Source of the DNA: Nocardioides sp. CFH 31398
GTDB lineage: Bacteria > Actinomycetota > Actinomycetes > Propionibacteriales > Nocardioidaceae
DNA: 64,000 nucleotides
Assembly (NCBI RefSeq): GCF_022436705.1
Contig: NZ_JAKUHT010000005.1
Span: forward strand, 1 to 64,000
Direction of reading: 5' to 3'
The notes under the pieces are model-generated. The model had not been told where the DNA came from, ran no database searches, and was given only the letters and a program-made list of their open reading frames with translations. Positions within the stretch are counted from its first letter, which is position 1; each line of letters starts with the position of its first letter. This document shows positions 49,548-61,009 of this stretch, in pieces. The position numbers were made by a program, and so were the translations under genes.

Positions 49548-50969
49548 TCAGGTGCCTCCACGTGAGGGGGCGGGGGTCCGCCCGTCGGTCACCAGGCCGC
49601 TGATGAGGCCCGGTCGTCCTGCGTCGCACAACGGGAGCGGCACCCGCATCTCCACCCGGACGCCCCCCATGCGCGCCCGGCGGAACGCGAGGTTGCCACC
49701 GAGCCCCGCGAGTCGTGCCTCCATGTTGGCGAGGCCGCGGTGCCGGCCGTCGACGTCGTGGCCGCGCTGCTCCCGCAGGAGGCGGCTGAGCCTGGTGGGG
49801 TCTCCCGCGCCGTCGTCCGCGACCGACACCAGGAGGCTGGTCGGGCGGTAGCGGACCCGCACCATGGAGCGGGTCGCGCCGGCGTGGTGGGCGACGTTGA
49901 AGAGGGCCTCCCCCACCGCCCGGGCGATCTCGTGGACGGCGTCCACCCCGAGCTCGCCCCGCTCGTCCTTGCCCTCCACCCGGACCCGGACGTCGAGCCT
50001 GGGCCGGTGGTGCTCGGCGACCTCGTGCAGCAGCTCCGGCAGGGTCGACACCCGGTCGCTGTGCGGCTGGTGGAGCGCGTAGATGGCGCGGCGGAGCTGG
50101 TCGACGGCCTCGGCGGTCAGGGCCTTGGCCCGCTCGAGCTGGGCGCCGATCTCGTGGGCGCCCGCCTGCTCCGCGTCGCCGCGGGCCACCTCGACGACCA
50201 TCCCCGCGGAGAGCACGAACTGCGTGACGGAGTCGTGCAGCTCGCGCGCGATGCGGTGCCGCTCGGCGTCCACGAGCTCGCGCTGGTCCGCCAGCAGCAG
50301 CCGGTCCTCCGCGTGGCGGAGCTCGGCGGTGCGCTGCGCGAGGTCGCGCGCCTGGGCCTGCGCCTCGTCGTACAGCCGCTGCGCGCGGCGGTGGATGACG
50401 AGCCCGGCGTGGTACTGCTCCGAGGTGTGCAGCGACACCGCCGCCTGGTTCGCGAGGATCCGCAGGACGGCGAGGTCGCCGGCCTCGGGGTCCTGCGGGA
50501 GGTCGTGGCGGGCGACGAGGCTGCCGATGCAGCGGCCCTCCAGCGTCATCGGCACCCGGACCCACCGGGGGTCGTCCACCTCCGCACCGTCGAGGCCCGC
50601 ACGGACCGCGCTGACCTCGGCGCGGACCGCGTCCGGCAGCGCCGCGTCGTCGTCGGCGAACTCGCCGGCGCCGTCCGGACCCCCGTCGTACCCGGCGAGG
50701 GCGAGGAACCGGGGGCGCGCGCCGGGCAGGTGCCCGTCGGCGACCGCGAGCATCGTCCAGTCGGCCTCGAGGTGCTCGGCGGCGGCGCGGACGACCTCCT
50801 CCAGCAGCCCGCGCGGGCCCTCGTGGGTGCGGACGAGGGCCCGGGAGATCGAGTCCATCGCCCGGACGGCGCGCTGGGTGCGCTCGTCGGAGCGCACGTA
50901 GGCGCGGTAGTAGGACCTCTTGCCGGACCGGACCCCGGTGAGGACGCTGAGGTCCGCGGTCGTCGCCAC
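49548..50969 (-). CDS. MnoS-like soluble GAF-domain histidine kinase
   Basis: A 473-residue kinase without membrane segments. A GAF domain spans about residues 45-200. A coiled-coil linker (AQARDLAQRTAELRHAEDRL) leads to the HisKA_3 box HRIARELHDSVTQFVL (His near 248). The HATPase domain has EALFNVAHHAGATR and VADDGAGDPT. It probably senses an internal signal such as aldehyde or redox state. The GTG at 50969 has TAGGAGCGGCCGCA upstream; longer in-frame readings overlap the alcohol dehydrogenase gene and were rejected. It is followed directly by the response regulator. Confidence 0.87.
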   Translation of the reverse strand: MATTADLSVLTGVRSGKRSYYRAYVRSDERTQRAVRAMDSISRALVRTHEGPRGLLEEVVRAAAEHLEADWTMLAVADGHLPGARPRFLALAGYDGGPDGAGEFADDDAALPDAVRAEVSAVRAGLDGAEVDDPRWVRVPMTLEGRCIGSLVARHDLPQDPEAGDLAVLRILANQAAVSLHTSEQYHAGLVIHRRAQRLYDEAQAQARDLAQRTAELRHAEDRLLLADQRELVDAERHRIARELHDSVTQFVLSAGMVVEVARGDAEQAGAHEIGAQLERAKALTAEAVDQLRRAIYALHQPHSDRVSTLPELLHEVAEHHRPRLDVRVRVEGKDERGELGVDAVHEIARAVGEALFNVAHHAGATRSMVRVRYRPTSLLVSVADDGAGDPTRLSRLLREQRGHDVDGRHRGLANMEARLAGLGGNLAFRRARMGGVRVEMRVPLPLCDAGRPGLISGLVTDGRTPAPSRGGT

Positions 50970-50980
50970 TGCGGCCGCTC

Positions 50981-52195
50981 CTAGAGCGCGTCGCGGAACA
51001 GGCCGAGGATGTCGTCCTCGGTCGCCTCGCGCGGGTTGGTGGACAGGCAGGCGTCGTCGAGGGTCGTGCGGGCCAGCACGGGCAGGTCCTCGGCGCTGAC
51101 CCCGAGCTGGGCCAGCCCCGTCGGGACGCCGACGTCGTCGGCGAGGCGACGGACGTGCTCGGCGAGGAGGTCCGCGGCCTCCTGGCCGTCGACGCCGTCG
51201 ACGTCGAGGCCGGCCGCGCCGGCGAGGTCGACGAACCGGTCGGGCGTGGCGCGGGCGTTGTAGCGGATGACGTGCGGCAGCAGGACGCCGTTGACCACGC
51301 CGTGCGGGGCGTCGAGCAGCCCGCCGACCTGGTGGCTCATCGCGTGGGTGGCGCCGAGGATCGCGTTGGTGAACGCCAGCCCCGCCTGGAGGCTGGCCTG
51401 GGCCATCCTCCCGCGCGGCACGAGGTCGCGCGGGTCGGTCATGGTGCTGCGCAGGTTGCGGCACACCAGCCCGACGGCGCCGAGGGCGTAGCCGTCGGCG
51501 AGGGGGTTGTGGGCCAGCGAGACGAAGGACTCGATGCCGTGCGTCAACGCGTCGAGACCGGTGGCGGCGTTGAGGTCCTCCGGCATCGTCACCAGCAGGC
51601 GCGGGTCGGTCACCGAGATGTCCGGCACGAGGGCGCGGCCCATGATCGTGATCTTCACCGACCGGTCGGTGTCGGTGACGATGCAGAACTGGCTGACGTC
51701 GGCACCCGTCCCCGAGGTGCTGGGGATCATCAGCAGCGGGGGGATCGGGAAGCTGACGCGGTCGACGCCCGCGAAGTCGAGGATGTCGCCCGCCCCGCCG
51801 GTGAGGATCGCGACGCCCTTCGCCGCGTCGATCACCGACCCGCCGCCGAGACCGACGATGACGTCGCAGTCGGCGGCCACGTAGGCGTCGTACGCCGCGC
51901 GGATCTCGTGGTCCTTCGGGTTCGGCGTGATCGCCGACCAGACGGTGGGCCGCATGCGGGCGTCGCGGAGGTGCCCGACGAGCTCGTCGGTCCAGCCCGC
52001 CTCCGTCACGCCCGCGTCGGTGACGACGAACGGGCGTCGCGCGCCGAGGCGCGCCGCCGCGAAGCCGGCCTCACCGAGCGAGTCGTGGCCGAAGACGATC
52101 TCGGGCGCGTGGAACTTCACGAGCCCGCCCGGCTCGTCCCGCCGGGGGTGGGCGTGGCTCGGGTGCTCGGCGGGCGCCGACTGCAGCAGGGTCAC
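50981..52195 (-). CDS. Iron-containing alcohol dehydrogenase (second, 1,3-propanediol dehydrogenase-like)
   Basis: A 404-residue group III alcohol dehydrogenase. NAD-binding loop GLGGGSVIDAAKG; PSTSGTGADVSQ; metal ligands in GLDALTHGIESFVS and HAMSHQVGGLLDAPHG. It differs from Mno in sequence and is of the 1,3-propanediol/butanol dehydrogenase type. A similar gene lies in the mycobacterial mno neighbourhood, so it may oxidise alcohols or reduce the aldehyde, possibly with mycofactocin. The first ~25 residues (His/Pro-rich) are outside the family core. It is 12 bp upstream of the kinase gene, so the two are probably in one operon. Confidence 0.9.
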   Translation of the reverse strand: MTLLQSAPAEHPSHAHPRRDEPGGLVKFHAPEIVFGHDSLGEAGFAAARLGARRPFVVTDAGVTEAGWTDELVGHLRDARMRPTVWSAITPNPKDHEIRAAYDAYVAADCDVIVGLGGGSVIDAAKGVAILTGGAGDILDFAGVDRVSFPIPPLLMIPSTSGTGADVSQFCIVTDTDRSVKITIMGRALVPDISVTDPRLLVTMPEDLNAATGLDALTHGIESFVSLAHNPLADGYALGAVGLVCRNLRSTMTDPRDLVPRGRMAQASLQAGLAFTNAILGATHAMSHQVGGLLDAPHGVVNGVLLPHVIRYNARATPDRFVDLAGAAGLDVDGVDGQEAADLLAEHVRRLADDVGVPTGLAQLGVSAEDLPVLARTTLDDACLSTNPREATEDDILGLFRDAL

Positions 52196-52225
52196 CGGGT
52201 CCTCCGTCCCCTCGACCGCGCCGCG

Positions 52226-52495
52226 TCAGCGGCCGGTGGCGGGGCTGATCGTGGTGCGGACCGGGCTGATCCGGTCGCAGGGGAAGCCGCCGCGCTCGGC
52301 GTGCTCGGCGATCAGGGCGGGGTCGGCGGCGTCGTAGACGCAGTAGAGCTTGTCGTCGCTGACGTACGACTCGACCCACTCGACGTCGTTCATGCCGGCC
52401 AGCACCTCGTTGGACTTGGCGCTGAGGTCGCGGAGATCCTGGTCGCTCAGGTCGCCGGCGCCGGGCAGGTCGCGCTCGATCACGTAACGGTTCAT
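52226..52495 (-). CDS. DUF4242 (SCO4226-like) small putative nickel-binding protein
   Basis: An 89-residue ferredoxin-like alpha/beta protein. The family start MNRYVIERDLPGAGDL and the segment VEWVESYVSDDKLYCVYDA are typical of DUF4242, whose Streptomyces member SCO4226 binds nickel. The role here is unknown; lying between the alcohol dehydrogenase and SDR genes it could carry a metal or bind a small ligand. The ATG has CGGAGGACAGCC upstream. It is 30 bp upstream of the alcohol dehydrogenase gene. Confidence 0.83.
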   Translation of the reverse strand: MNRYVIERDLPGAGDLSDQDLRDLSAKSNEVLAGMNDVEWVESYVSDDKLYCVYDAADPALIAEHAERGGFPCDRISPVRTTISPATGR

Positions 52496-52641
52496 GGCTG
52501 TCCTCCGTCTCGTCGCGGCCCGGAGCGTGTGGCCGGGCCGCTGTGACCACCCTCACGGGAGGGGCGTGCGTCCACACCCTCCGTCGGAAGGGGTTGTGAC
52601 AAGGTTGGCCGCCCGACCGACTGGGTACCTGCGGCGCTCGC

Positions 52642-53433
52642 TCAGCCGAAGCCGCCGTCGGCGGCGACGACGGAGCCGTTCAGCACGCGCCCCGCGGGCG
52701 AGCAGCAGAACCGCACGGCCGCCGCCACCTCGGCGGGGTCCAGCGCCTCGCGGAGCAGCTGGTGGGCGGCGAGGTCGGCGGGACTCACGCCGTACAGGTC
52801 GGCCGTGGCGCGCAGCATCGGGGTGTCGGTGGCCCCCGGGGATACGGCGACCGCGGTGACCCCGGTGCCGACGAGGTCGGCGGCGAGACCGCGGACGAGG
52901 CCGACGACGGCGTGCTTGACCATCGTGTACGCGGACAGTGCGTACAGGCCCCGGCCGCCGGCGGCGCTGGCGACCGCCACGAAGCGGCACCCGCCCGGGT
53001 CGGGGTTGGCCAGCAGCGCCGGGACGGCGGCCCGCGCGACGTGCCACACGCCCTTCGCGCCGACGTCCCACTGGGTGTCGAGCTCGTCGGTGGGGGTCTC
53101 CCACAGGGGCGCGCCGCCCGCGATGACCGCGGCCGCGGCGACGACGACGTCCAACCGGCCCCAGGTCTCCACGCAGCGCGCGACGGCGTCCGTGGCGACG
53201 GCGGGGTCCCGGACGTCGCCGACCTGCGTCAGCACGGCGTCACCGTGGCGGTCGGCGAGCGCCTCGAGCGCCTCCGGCGCGGCCAGGGGGTGGTCGATCC
53301 CCGGGAGGTCGTGGCCCTCCCCCACGGCGAGGTCGAGCGCGAGCACCCGGCACCCGTCCGCGACCAGGCCCTCGACCACCCGCGACCCGATGCCGCCCGC
53401 CGCGCCCGTCACCAGCGCCACCCGCTCGGTCAT
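52642..53433 (-). CDS. SDR oxidoreductase, probably mycofactocin-coupled
   Basis: A 263-residue short-chain dehydrogenase. Cofactor loop TGAAGGIG, Asp in LALDLA for NAD preference, catalytic Ser in VAVASAAGG and YTMVK for the Tyr-x-x-x-Lys pair, then SPGATDTPM. Insertions relative to classical SDRs (for example before the catalytic Ser) and the tail CCSPAGRVLNGSVVAADGGFG resemble the mycofactocin-associated SDR subfamily, which holds its NAD permanently and passes electrons to mycofactocin. The substrate alcohol is unknown. It is 146 bp upstream of the DUF4242 gene, so a separate promoter is possible. Confidence 0.8.
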   Translation of the reverse strand: MTERVALVTGAAGGIGSRVVEGLVADGCRVLALDLAVGEGHDLPGIDHPLAAPEALEALADRHGDAVLTQVGDVRDPAVATDAVARCVETWGRLDVVVAAAAVIAGGAPLWETPTDELDTQWDVGAKGVWHVARAAVPALLANPDPGGCRFVAVASAAGGRGLYALSAYTMVKHAVVGLVRGLAADLVGTGVTAVAVSPGATDTPMLRATADLYGVSPADLAAHQLLREALDPAEVAAAVRFCCSPAGRVLNGSVVAADGGFG

Positions 53434-53531
53434 CGGTCCCCCGCTGCGTCCCGGCTCCTCATCCTCGGCACGCTACCGCCGCGGTGGCCGCCGCGGCTGT
53501 GGATGGTTCATGGCTCGGCGCTGCCTGTCGG

Positions 53532-53621
53532 GGGTTTCACCAGCCGGCTGGTGATGTCGGGACCTGGCCCCCGAAGTTTCGTGAGCCAGGTCGGCACGTC
53601 ACCAGCCGGCTGGTGAAACCC
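53532..53621. repeat. 23-bp inverted repeat whose arms are themselves palindromes
   Basis: Arms at 53532-53554 and 53599-53621 are perfect inverse complements. Each contains the 18-bp palindrome TCACCAGCCGGCTGGTGA. The 44-bp loop contains another inverted pair, GACCTGGC and GCCAGGTC. The element lies 22 bp beyond the mazG stop and about 100 bp upstream of the SDR start. It could be a terminator for the mfd-mazG transcript, a dimeric regulator site for the SDR gene, or a mobile palindromic repeat. Confidence 0.9.
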
Positions 53622-53643
53622 GAGGAATCTGGGGCTCGTGGGA

Positions 53644-54330
53644 CTAGTCGGACCCGCCGGCGGCGGCGAGGCCCCGGGCCAGCTCGCGGAGGGCCTGCTC
53701 GGGGTCGACGCCGGCGGCGCGGGCGCGGGCGACGACGCGCAGGAGCTCGGCGCCGACCCCGGCGTCGTCCGCCGAGGACGCCGAGGACGCCGTGGAGCGG
53801 GCCAGCACGTCGTCCACCGGCTCGCCCGCCCGGACGAGCCGGTCGAGGACCTTGTCGGCGAGCAGCAGCGCGGGGAGCGTGGGGGCGATGCCGTCGAGGA
53901 CGCCGTCGCGGGGCTTCTCGGTCGCCTTGACCGACTCCCACAGCTCGTTCACCGCGGCGGGGTCGGTGGGGCGGCCGGCGGCGTCACCGTCGGGGCCGAA
54001 CACGTGCGGGTTGCGCCGACGCATCTTGGCCACGATGCCGGCAGCGACGTCCTCGAGGTCGAAGGCGCCCGACTCCTCGGCGATGGCGGCGTGGAAGTAG
54101 ACCTGCAGCAGCAGGTCGCCGAGCTCCTCGCGCAGGTCGTCGGGGGTGCCGGTCTCGATGGCGTCGAGGGTCTCGTGGGTCTCCTCGAGCAGGTAGCGGG
54201 CCAGCGAGCGGTGGGTCTGCGCCGACTTCCAGCCGCACTCGGCGCGCAGCTGCGCCATGACGGCCCGGAACTCCAGCAGCGCGGAGCCCACGTCCGGTTC
54301 CGCGGGGCCGACGGGCCCGTCAGGCACCAC
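53644..54330 (-). CDS. mazG: MazG nucleoside triphosphate pyrophosphohydrolase
   Basis: A 228-residue NTP pyrophosphohydrolase. The MazG core is visible: CGWKSAQTHRSLARYLLEETHETLDAIE, with the EExxE acidic metal site, then LREELGDLLLQVYFHAAIA (second E..D site). The C-terminal half is a degraded second domain. It cleans non-canonical or excess NTPs. Adjacent GTGs at 54330 and 54327 are possible starts; the gene overlaps the upstream lipoprotein stop. It is last in the mfd-lipoprotein-mazG operon, an arrangement close to mfd-mazG in mycobacteria. Confidence 0.9.
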   Translation of the reverse strand: MVPDGPVGPAEPDVGSALLEFRAVMAQLRAECGWKSAQTHRSLARYLLEETHETLDAIETGTPDDLREELGDLLLQVYFHAAIAEESGAFDLEDVAAGIVAKMRRRNPHVFGPDGDAAGRPTDPAAVNELWESVKATEKPRDGVLDGIAPTLPALLLADKVLDRLVRAGEPVDDVLARSTASSASSADDAGVGAELLRVVARARAAGVDPEQALRELARGLAAAGGSD

Positions 54331-54993
54331 AGACTTGGTCGGGCGGCAGGCTCGCGGCGTACTCCGCGGCGGCGGCCGGGTCGGTGACGTCACCGGCGGC
54401 GACGGCGAGGTCGCTGACCGCGACCGAGCTGCCGCCGGTGGTGGCGACCTCGGCGCCGTCGTAGCTGAAGCCGTAGCGCGGGTCGACCTCGATGTCGGCG
54501 TCCGAGACGAACTGCGTGAAGGCGTCGACCCCGGCCTGCTGGGCCTCCTCGGGGGCGGCCTCGGGCTCGGCGACCTCCTCACCGATGGCGGTGATGACCG
54601 ACTCGGTGTAGTCCTGCACCGTCACCAGGTCGACGAAGTCGCGCAGCTCGTCCTTGTCCGACAGCGGCACCCGCGCCCGGGTGGCCTCGACGGTCTGCAG
54701 GTAGGTCTCGTCGGGCTCGACGCCGAACGCCTCGGCGGCCTGCTCGGTGACCTCGCGGTTCAGGACGGTGCTGGCCACGCTGGCCTTGAGCTGCGCCAGC
54801 GGGATCGTCTGCCCCTGCGCGGCGAGCTGGTCCGCCTGGACGTCGCAGACCAGGCTGGTCAGGTCCTCGATCCGCTGGTTGGAGACGGTGTCGTCACCGA
54901 CGGCCAGGGCCACGCCCGGGCGCAGGGAGCACCCGGACAGCGTCAACACGCCGACGCTGCCGAGGAGGGCGGCCGTCCGGACAGCACGGGACC

Positions 54994-54997
<4 letters not shown>
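54320..54997 (-). CDS. SurA N-terminal-like lipoprotein
   Basis: A 225-residue exported lipoprotein. The signal ends in a lipobox, TLSGCS, with Cys near residue 19. The following domain (VALAVGDDTVSNQRIEDLTSL...) resembles the N-terminal chaperone part of SurA/PrsA-type foldases. No parvulin PPIase domain follows. It therefore probably binds exported proteins rather than isomerising prolines. The GTG at 54997 has AGAAGGAGTCAGTCTC upstream and overlaps the mfd stop by 4 bp. Confidence 0.8.
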
Positions 54998-58614
<3,617 letters not shown>

Positions 58615-58735
58615 GGGTCTCCCTCGAGGATCACGAGCAGGGGTGCGGGCCCGGCGCGCGAGCGCGACGGGTGGGTCCCCAGTCTACGAGCGCGACCCCG
58701 CGGAGCCCTCACCAGCGACCTGCATCCTGGGAGGG

Positions 58736-59686
58736 ATGGGTTCCACGACAGACAGGACGACCGGCCGGCGGCGTCTGCTCGCCTCCGCGGTGGCCGCCGG
58801 GACGTTGCTGACGACCGCGGCGTGCGTGACGGACGCGCCGCGCTCGGGCGGCCCCGACCGCTCGGCGGAGCGCCCGACGGCGGCGTCGTCCACCGGCCTG
58901 CCGGCCCTGCGTCCGGCCCGGGCCCCCTGGGAGGTCGTGCGGCAGGTCGCGGTGAGCGAGGCCGCGATCCGCGACCCCCGGACGGCGTCGGCCGACCTCG
59001 CCGCGGCCGGTCGGCTGGAGCAGCAGGCCTACCGCACGCTGGCCGAGCGGCCGGGGTGGGACGCCCGCGTCCGCGCGCTGCTCGCGCCCCGCTGGCGCAG
59101 CGTCGTCCGCGACAACGTCGCCGCCCGCCGGGAGATGCTGGCCCTCCAGGCCGAGTACCCGCCGAACGACACCCTCCCGGCGTGGCGGGTCGTCGAGCCG
59201 CGGCCCGCGGCCGAGCTGCGGTCGTACTACGAGGCGGCCGAGGCGGAGTTCGGCGTCGGCTGGGAGTACCTCGCCGCCATCAACCTGATCGAGACCGGCA
59301 TGGGCCGCATCGAGGGTGACTCGGTGGCGGGCGCGAAGGGACCGATGCAGTTCATCGACCCGACCTGGGAGCAGTACGGCGAGGGGGACGTCACCGACTC
59401 CGAGGACGCCATCATGGCCGCGGGCCGCTACCTGTCCGCGCGCGGTTTCGACGCCGGTGACCCCCGCGCCGTCGACGACGCGGTCTACGCCTACAACAAC
59501 GACGTGCGCTACGTCCGCGCCATCCGTCTACACGCCGAGCTGATGGAGCGCAACCCCCGCGCCTACCTCGGCTACCACGCCTGGGACGTCGTCTTCTCGA
59601 CCGCCCGCGGCGACGTCACCCTGCCCGTCGGCTACGACGAGCCCCGCCCCGTCCCCGTCGACCGGTGGCTGCGGGAGAACGGCTGA
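58736..59686 (+). CDS. LpqU-like lytic transglycosylase lipoprotein
   Basis: A 316-residue exported protein with a Tat-like RRRLL and a lipobox ending TTAAC (Cys near residue 30). The SLT catalytic domain has the probable catalytic Glu in INLIETGMGRIEG (about residue 186) and the family motif AGAKGPMQFIDPTWEQYGEGD. It cleaves peptidoglycan glycan strands. In mycobacteria lpqU lies close to mfd and mazG, which supports the name. The ATG has TGGGAGGG immediately upstream. The stop is followed within 2 bp by a 32-bp repeat array. Confidence 0.87.
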   Translation: MGSTTDRTTGRRRLLASAVAAGTLLTTAACVTDAPRSGGPDRSAERPTAASSTGLPALRPARAPWEVVRQVAVSEAAIRDPRTASADLAAAGRLEQQAYRTLAERPGWDARVRALLAPRWRSVVRDNVAARREMLALQAEYPPNDTLPAWRVVEPRPAAELRSYYEAAEAEFGVGWEYLAAINLIETGMGRIEGDSVAGAKGPMQFIDPTWEQYGEGDVTDSEDAIMAAGRYLSARGFDAGDPRAVDDAVYAYNNDVRYVRAIRLHAELMERNPRAYLGYHAWDVVFSTARGDVTLPVGYDEPRPVPVDRWLRENG

Positions 59687-59688
59687 GC

Positions 59689-60210
59689 CGAGTCGGCCCG
59701 AACGCACGCCCCACACCCGCCGAGTCGGCCCGAACGCACGCCCCACACCCGCCGAGTCGGCCCGAACGCACGCCCCACACCCGCCGAGTCGGCCCCAACG
59801 CACGCCCCACACCCGCCGAGTCGGCCCGAACGCACGCCCCACACCCGCCGAGTCGGCCCGAACGCACGCCCTACACCCGCCGAGTCGGCCCCAACGCATG
59901 CCCCGCGGACGCCGAGTCGGCCCTGATGCATGCCCCGCGGACGCCGAGTCGGCCCTGATGCGTTCCGACCGGATGGTCCCGCCGCTGAAAGCGGAGTATT
60001 CGGGACGACTCGGCGCCCGGCAGACGTGCGTTCGGGACCACTCGGCGTCTCACCGACGTGCGTTCGGGACGACTCGGCGTCTTACCGACGTGCGTTCGGG
60101 ACGACTCGGCGTCCCGGAGACGTGCGTTCGGGACGACTCGGCGTCCCGCAGACGTGCGTTCGGGACGACTCGGCGTCTCTGCGACGTGCGTTCGGGACGA
60201 CTCGGCGTCA
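59689..60210. repeat. Two inverted arrays of 32-bp repeats between convergent genes
   Basis: Left array: nine units of 32 bp from 59689 to about 59970, each starting CGAGTCGGCCCGAACGCACG (some units with CCCC or CCTG in the middle), followed by a 12-bp tail. Right array: six full 32-bp units and one partial from 60001 to 60210, carrying the inverse complement core (for example ACGTGCGTTCGGGACGACTC). The last partial unit ends in the cysQ stop codon. A small hairpin, CCGCT-GAA-AGCGG (59982-59994), separates the arrays. Translations are monotonous and no gene is likely in the 521-bp gap. Confidence 0.92.
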
Positions 60211-60975
60211 CTGGGTGCCGTGGCGCTCCACGAAGGCCAGGATGTCGGCGGCGAGCTCGGGGCGGCACACGATGAGGTCGGGCAGGGAGACGTCGGGCTG
60301 GTTGTAGACCAGCGCGGAGCCGTCGACGCGGGAGGTGTGGAGGCCGACCGCGCGGGCGACGGCCACGGGGGCGGCGGAGTCCCACTCGTACTGGCCACCG
60401 GCGTGGACGTAGGCGTCGGCGACGTCCCGGACCACCGACATCATCTTCACGCCGGCCGAGCCCATGGGCACCAGCTCGGCGTCCATCTCGGCGGCCATGG
60501 CCTCGACGAACGCGGGCGGGCGGGTGCGGGAGACGGCGATGCGCACCTTCTCCGAGGTGCGCGGGGCCAGCTCGACCGACTGCCCGGTCACGAAGGTCTC
60601 CCCCAGCGCCGGCTGCGCCACGGCTCCGGCCACGAGGTCGCCGCCGGCCCACAGGGCGACGTGCACGGCCCAGTCGTCGCGGGGCGGCTCCGAGAACTCC
60701 CGGGTGCCGTCGAGCGGGTCGATGATCCACACCCGCTCGGCGTCCAGGCGGGCCTTGTCGTCGGCCGCCTCCTCCGACAGCACGGCGTCGTCGGGACGGT
60801 GGGTGGCCAGCAGCTCGGCGATCAGCGCCTGCGCGGCGGCGTCCCCGGCGTCCTTGAGCTCACGACCCTCCAGGCCCTCACCACGGACGGCGAGCAGCCG
60901 CTGCCCGGCGAGCTCGGCCACCCAGGCGGCGAAGGCGTGGTCGTCGGACGGGGCGGTCTGCGGCGTCTCGGTCAC
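60208..60975 (-). CDS. cysQ: 3'(2'),5'-bisphosphate nucleotidase CysQ (inositol monophosphatase family)
   Basis: A 255-residue Mg-dependent phosphatase. Metal site motifs are LSEEAADD (Glu), WIIDPLDGTREF (D-P-L-D-G-T) and the late YEWDSAAPVAVARA (W-D-x-A-A-P). The lithium-sensitive family hydrolyses PAP/PAPS from sulfate assimilation; the length and the REF after DGT fit CysQ rather than plain inositol monophosphatase. The stop codon overlaps the last repeat unit of the neighbouring array. The start is an ATG at 60975. Confidence 0.87.
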   Translation of the reverse strand: MTETPQTAPSDDHAFAAWVAELAGQRLLAVRGEGLEGRELKDAGDAAAQALIAELLATHRPDDAVLSEEAADDKARLDAERVWIIDPLDGTREFSEPPRDDWAVHVALWAGGDLVAGAVAQPALGETFVTGQSVELAPRTSEKVRIAVSRTRPPAFVEAMAAEMDAELVPMGSAGVKMMSVVRDVADAYVHAGGQYEWDSAAPVAVARAVGLHTSRVDGSALVYNQPDVSLPDLIVCRPELAADILAFVERHGTQ

Positions 60976-61009
60976 CGGCCCAGGCTAGGACAGCAGCGCA
61001 CCGCCCGGC

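Noticed and set aside
59689..60210. CRISPR array
   Set aside because: The conserved part is 20 bp, the remaining 12 bp are nearly identical from unit to unit, orientation flips halfway, and there are no cas genes.
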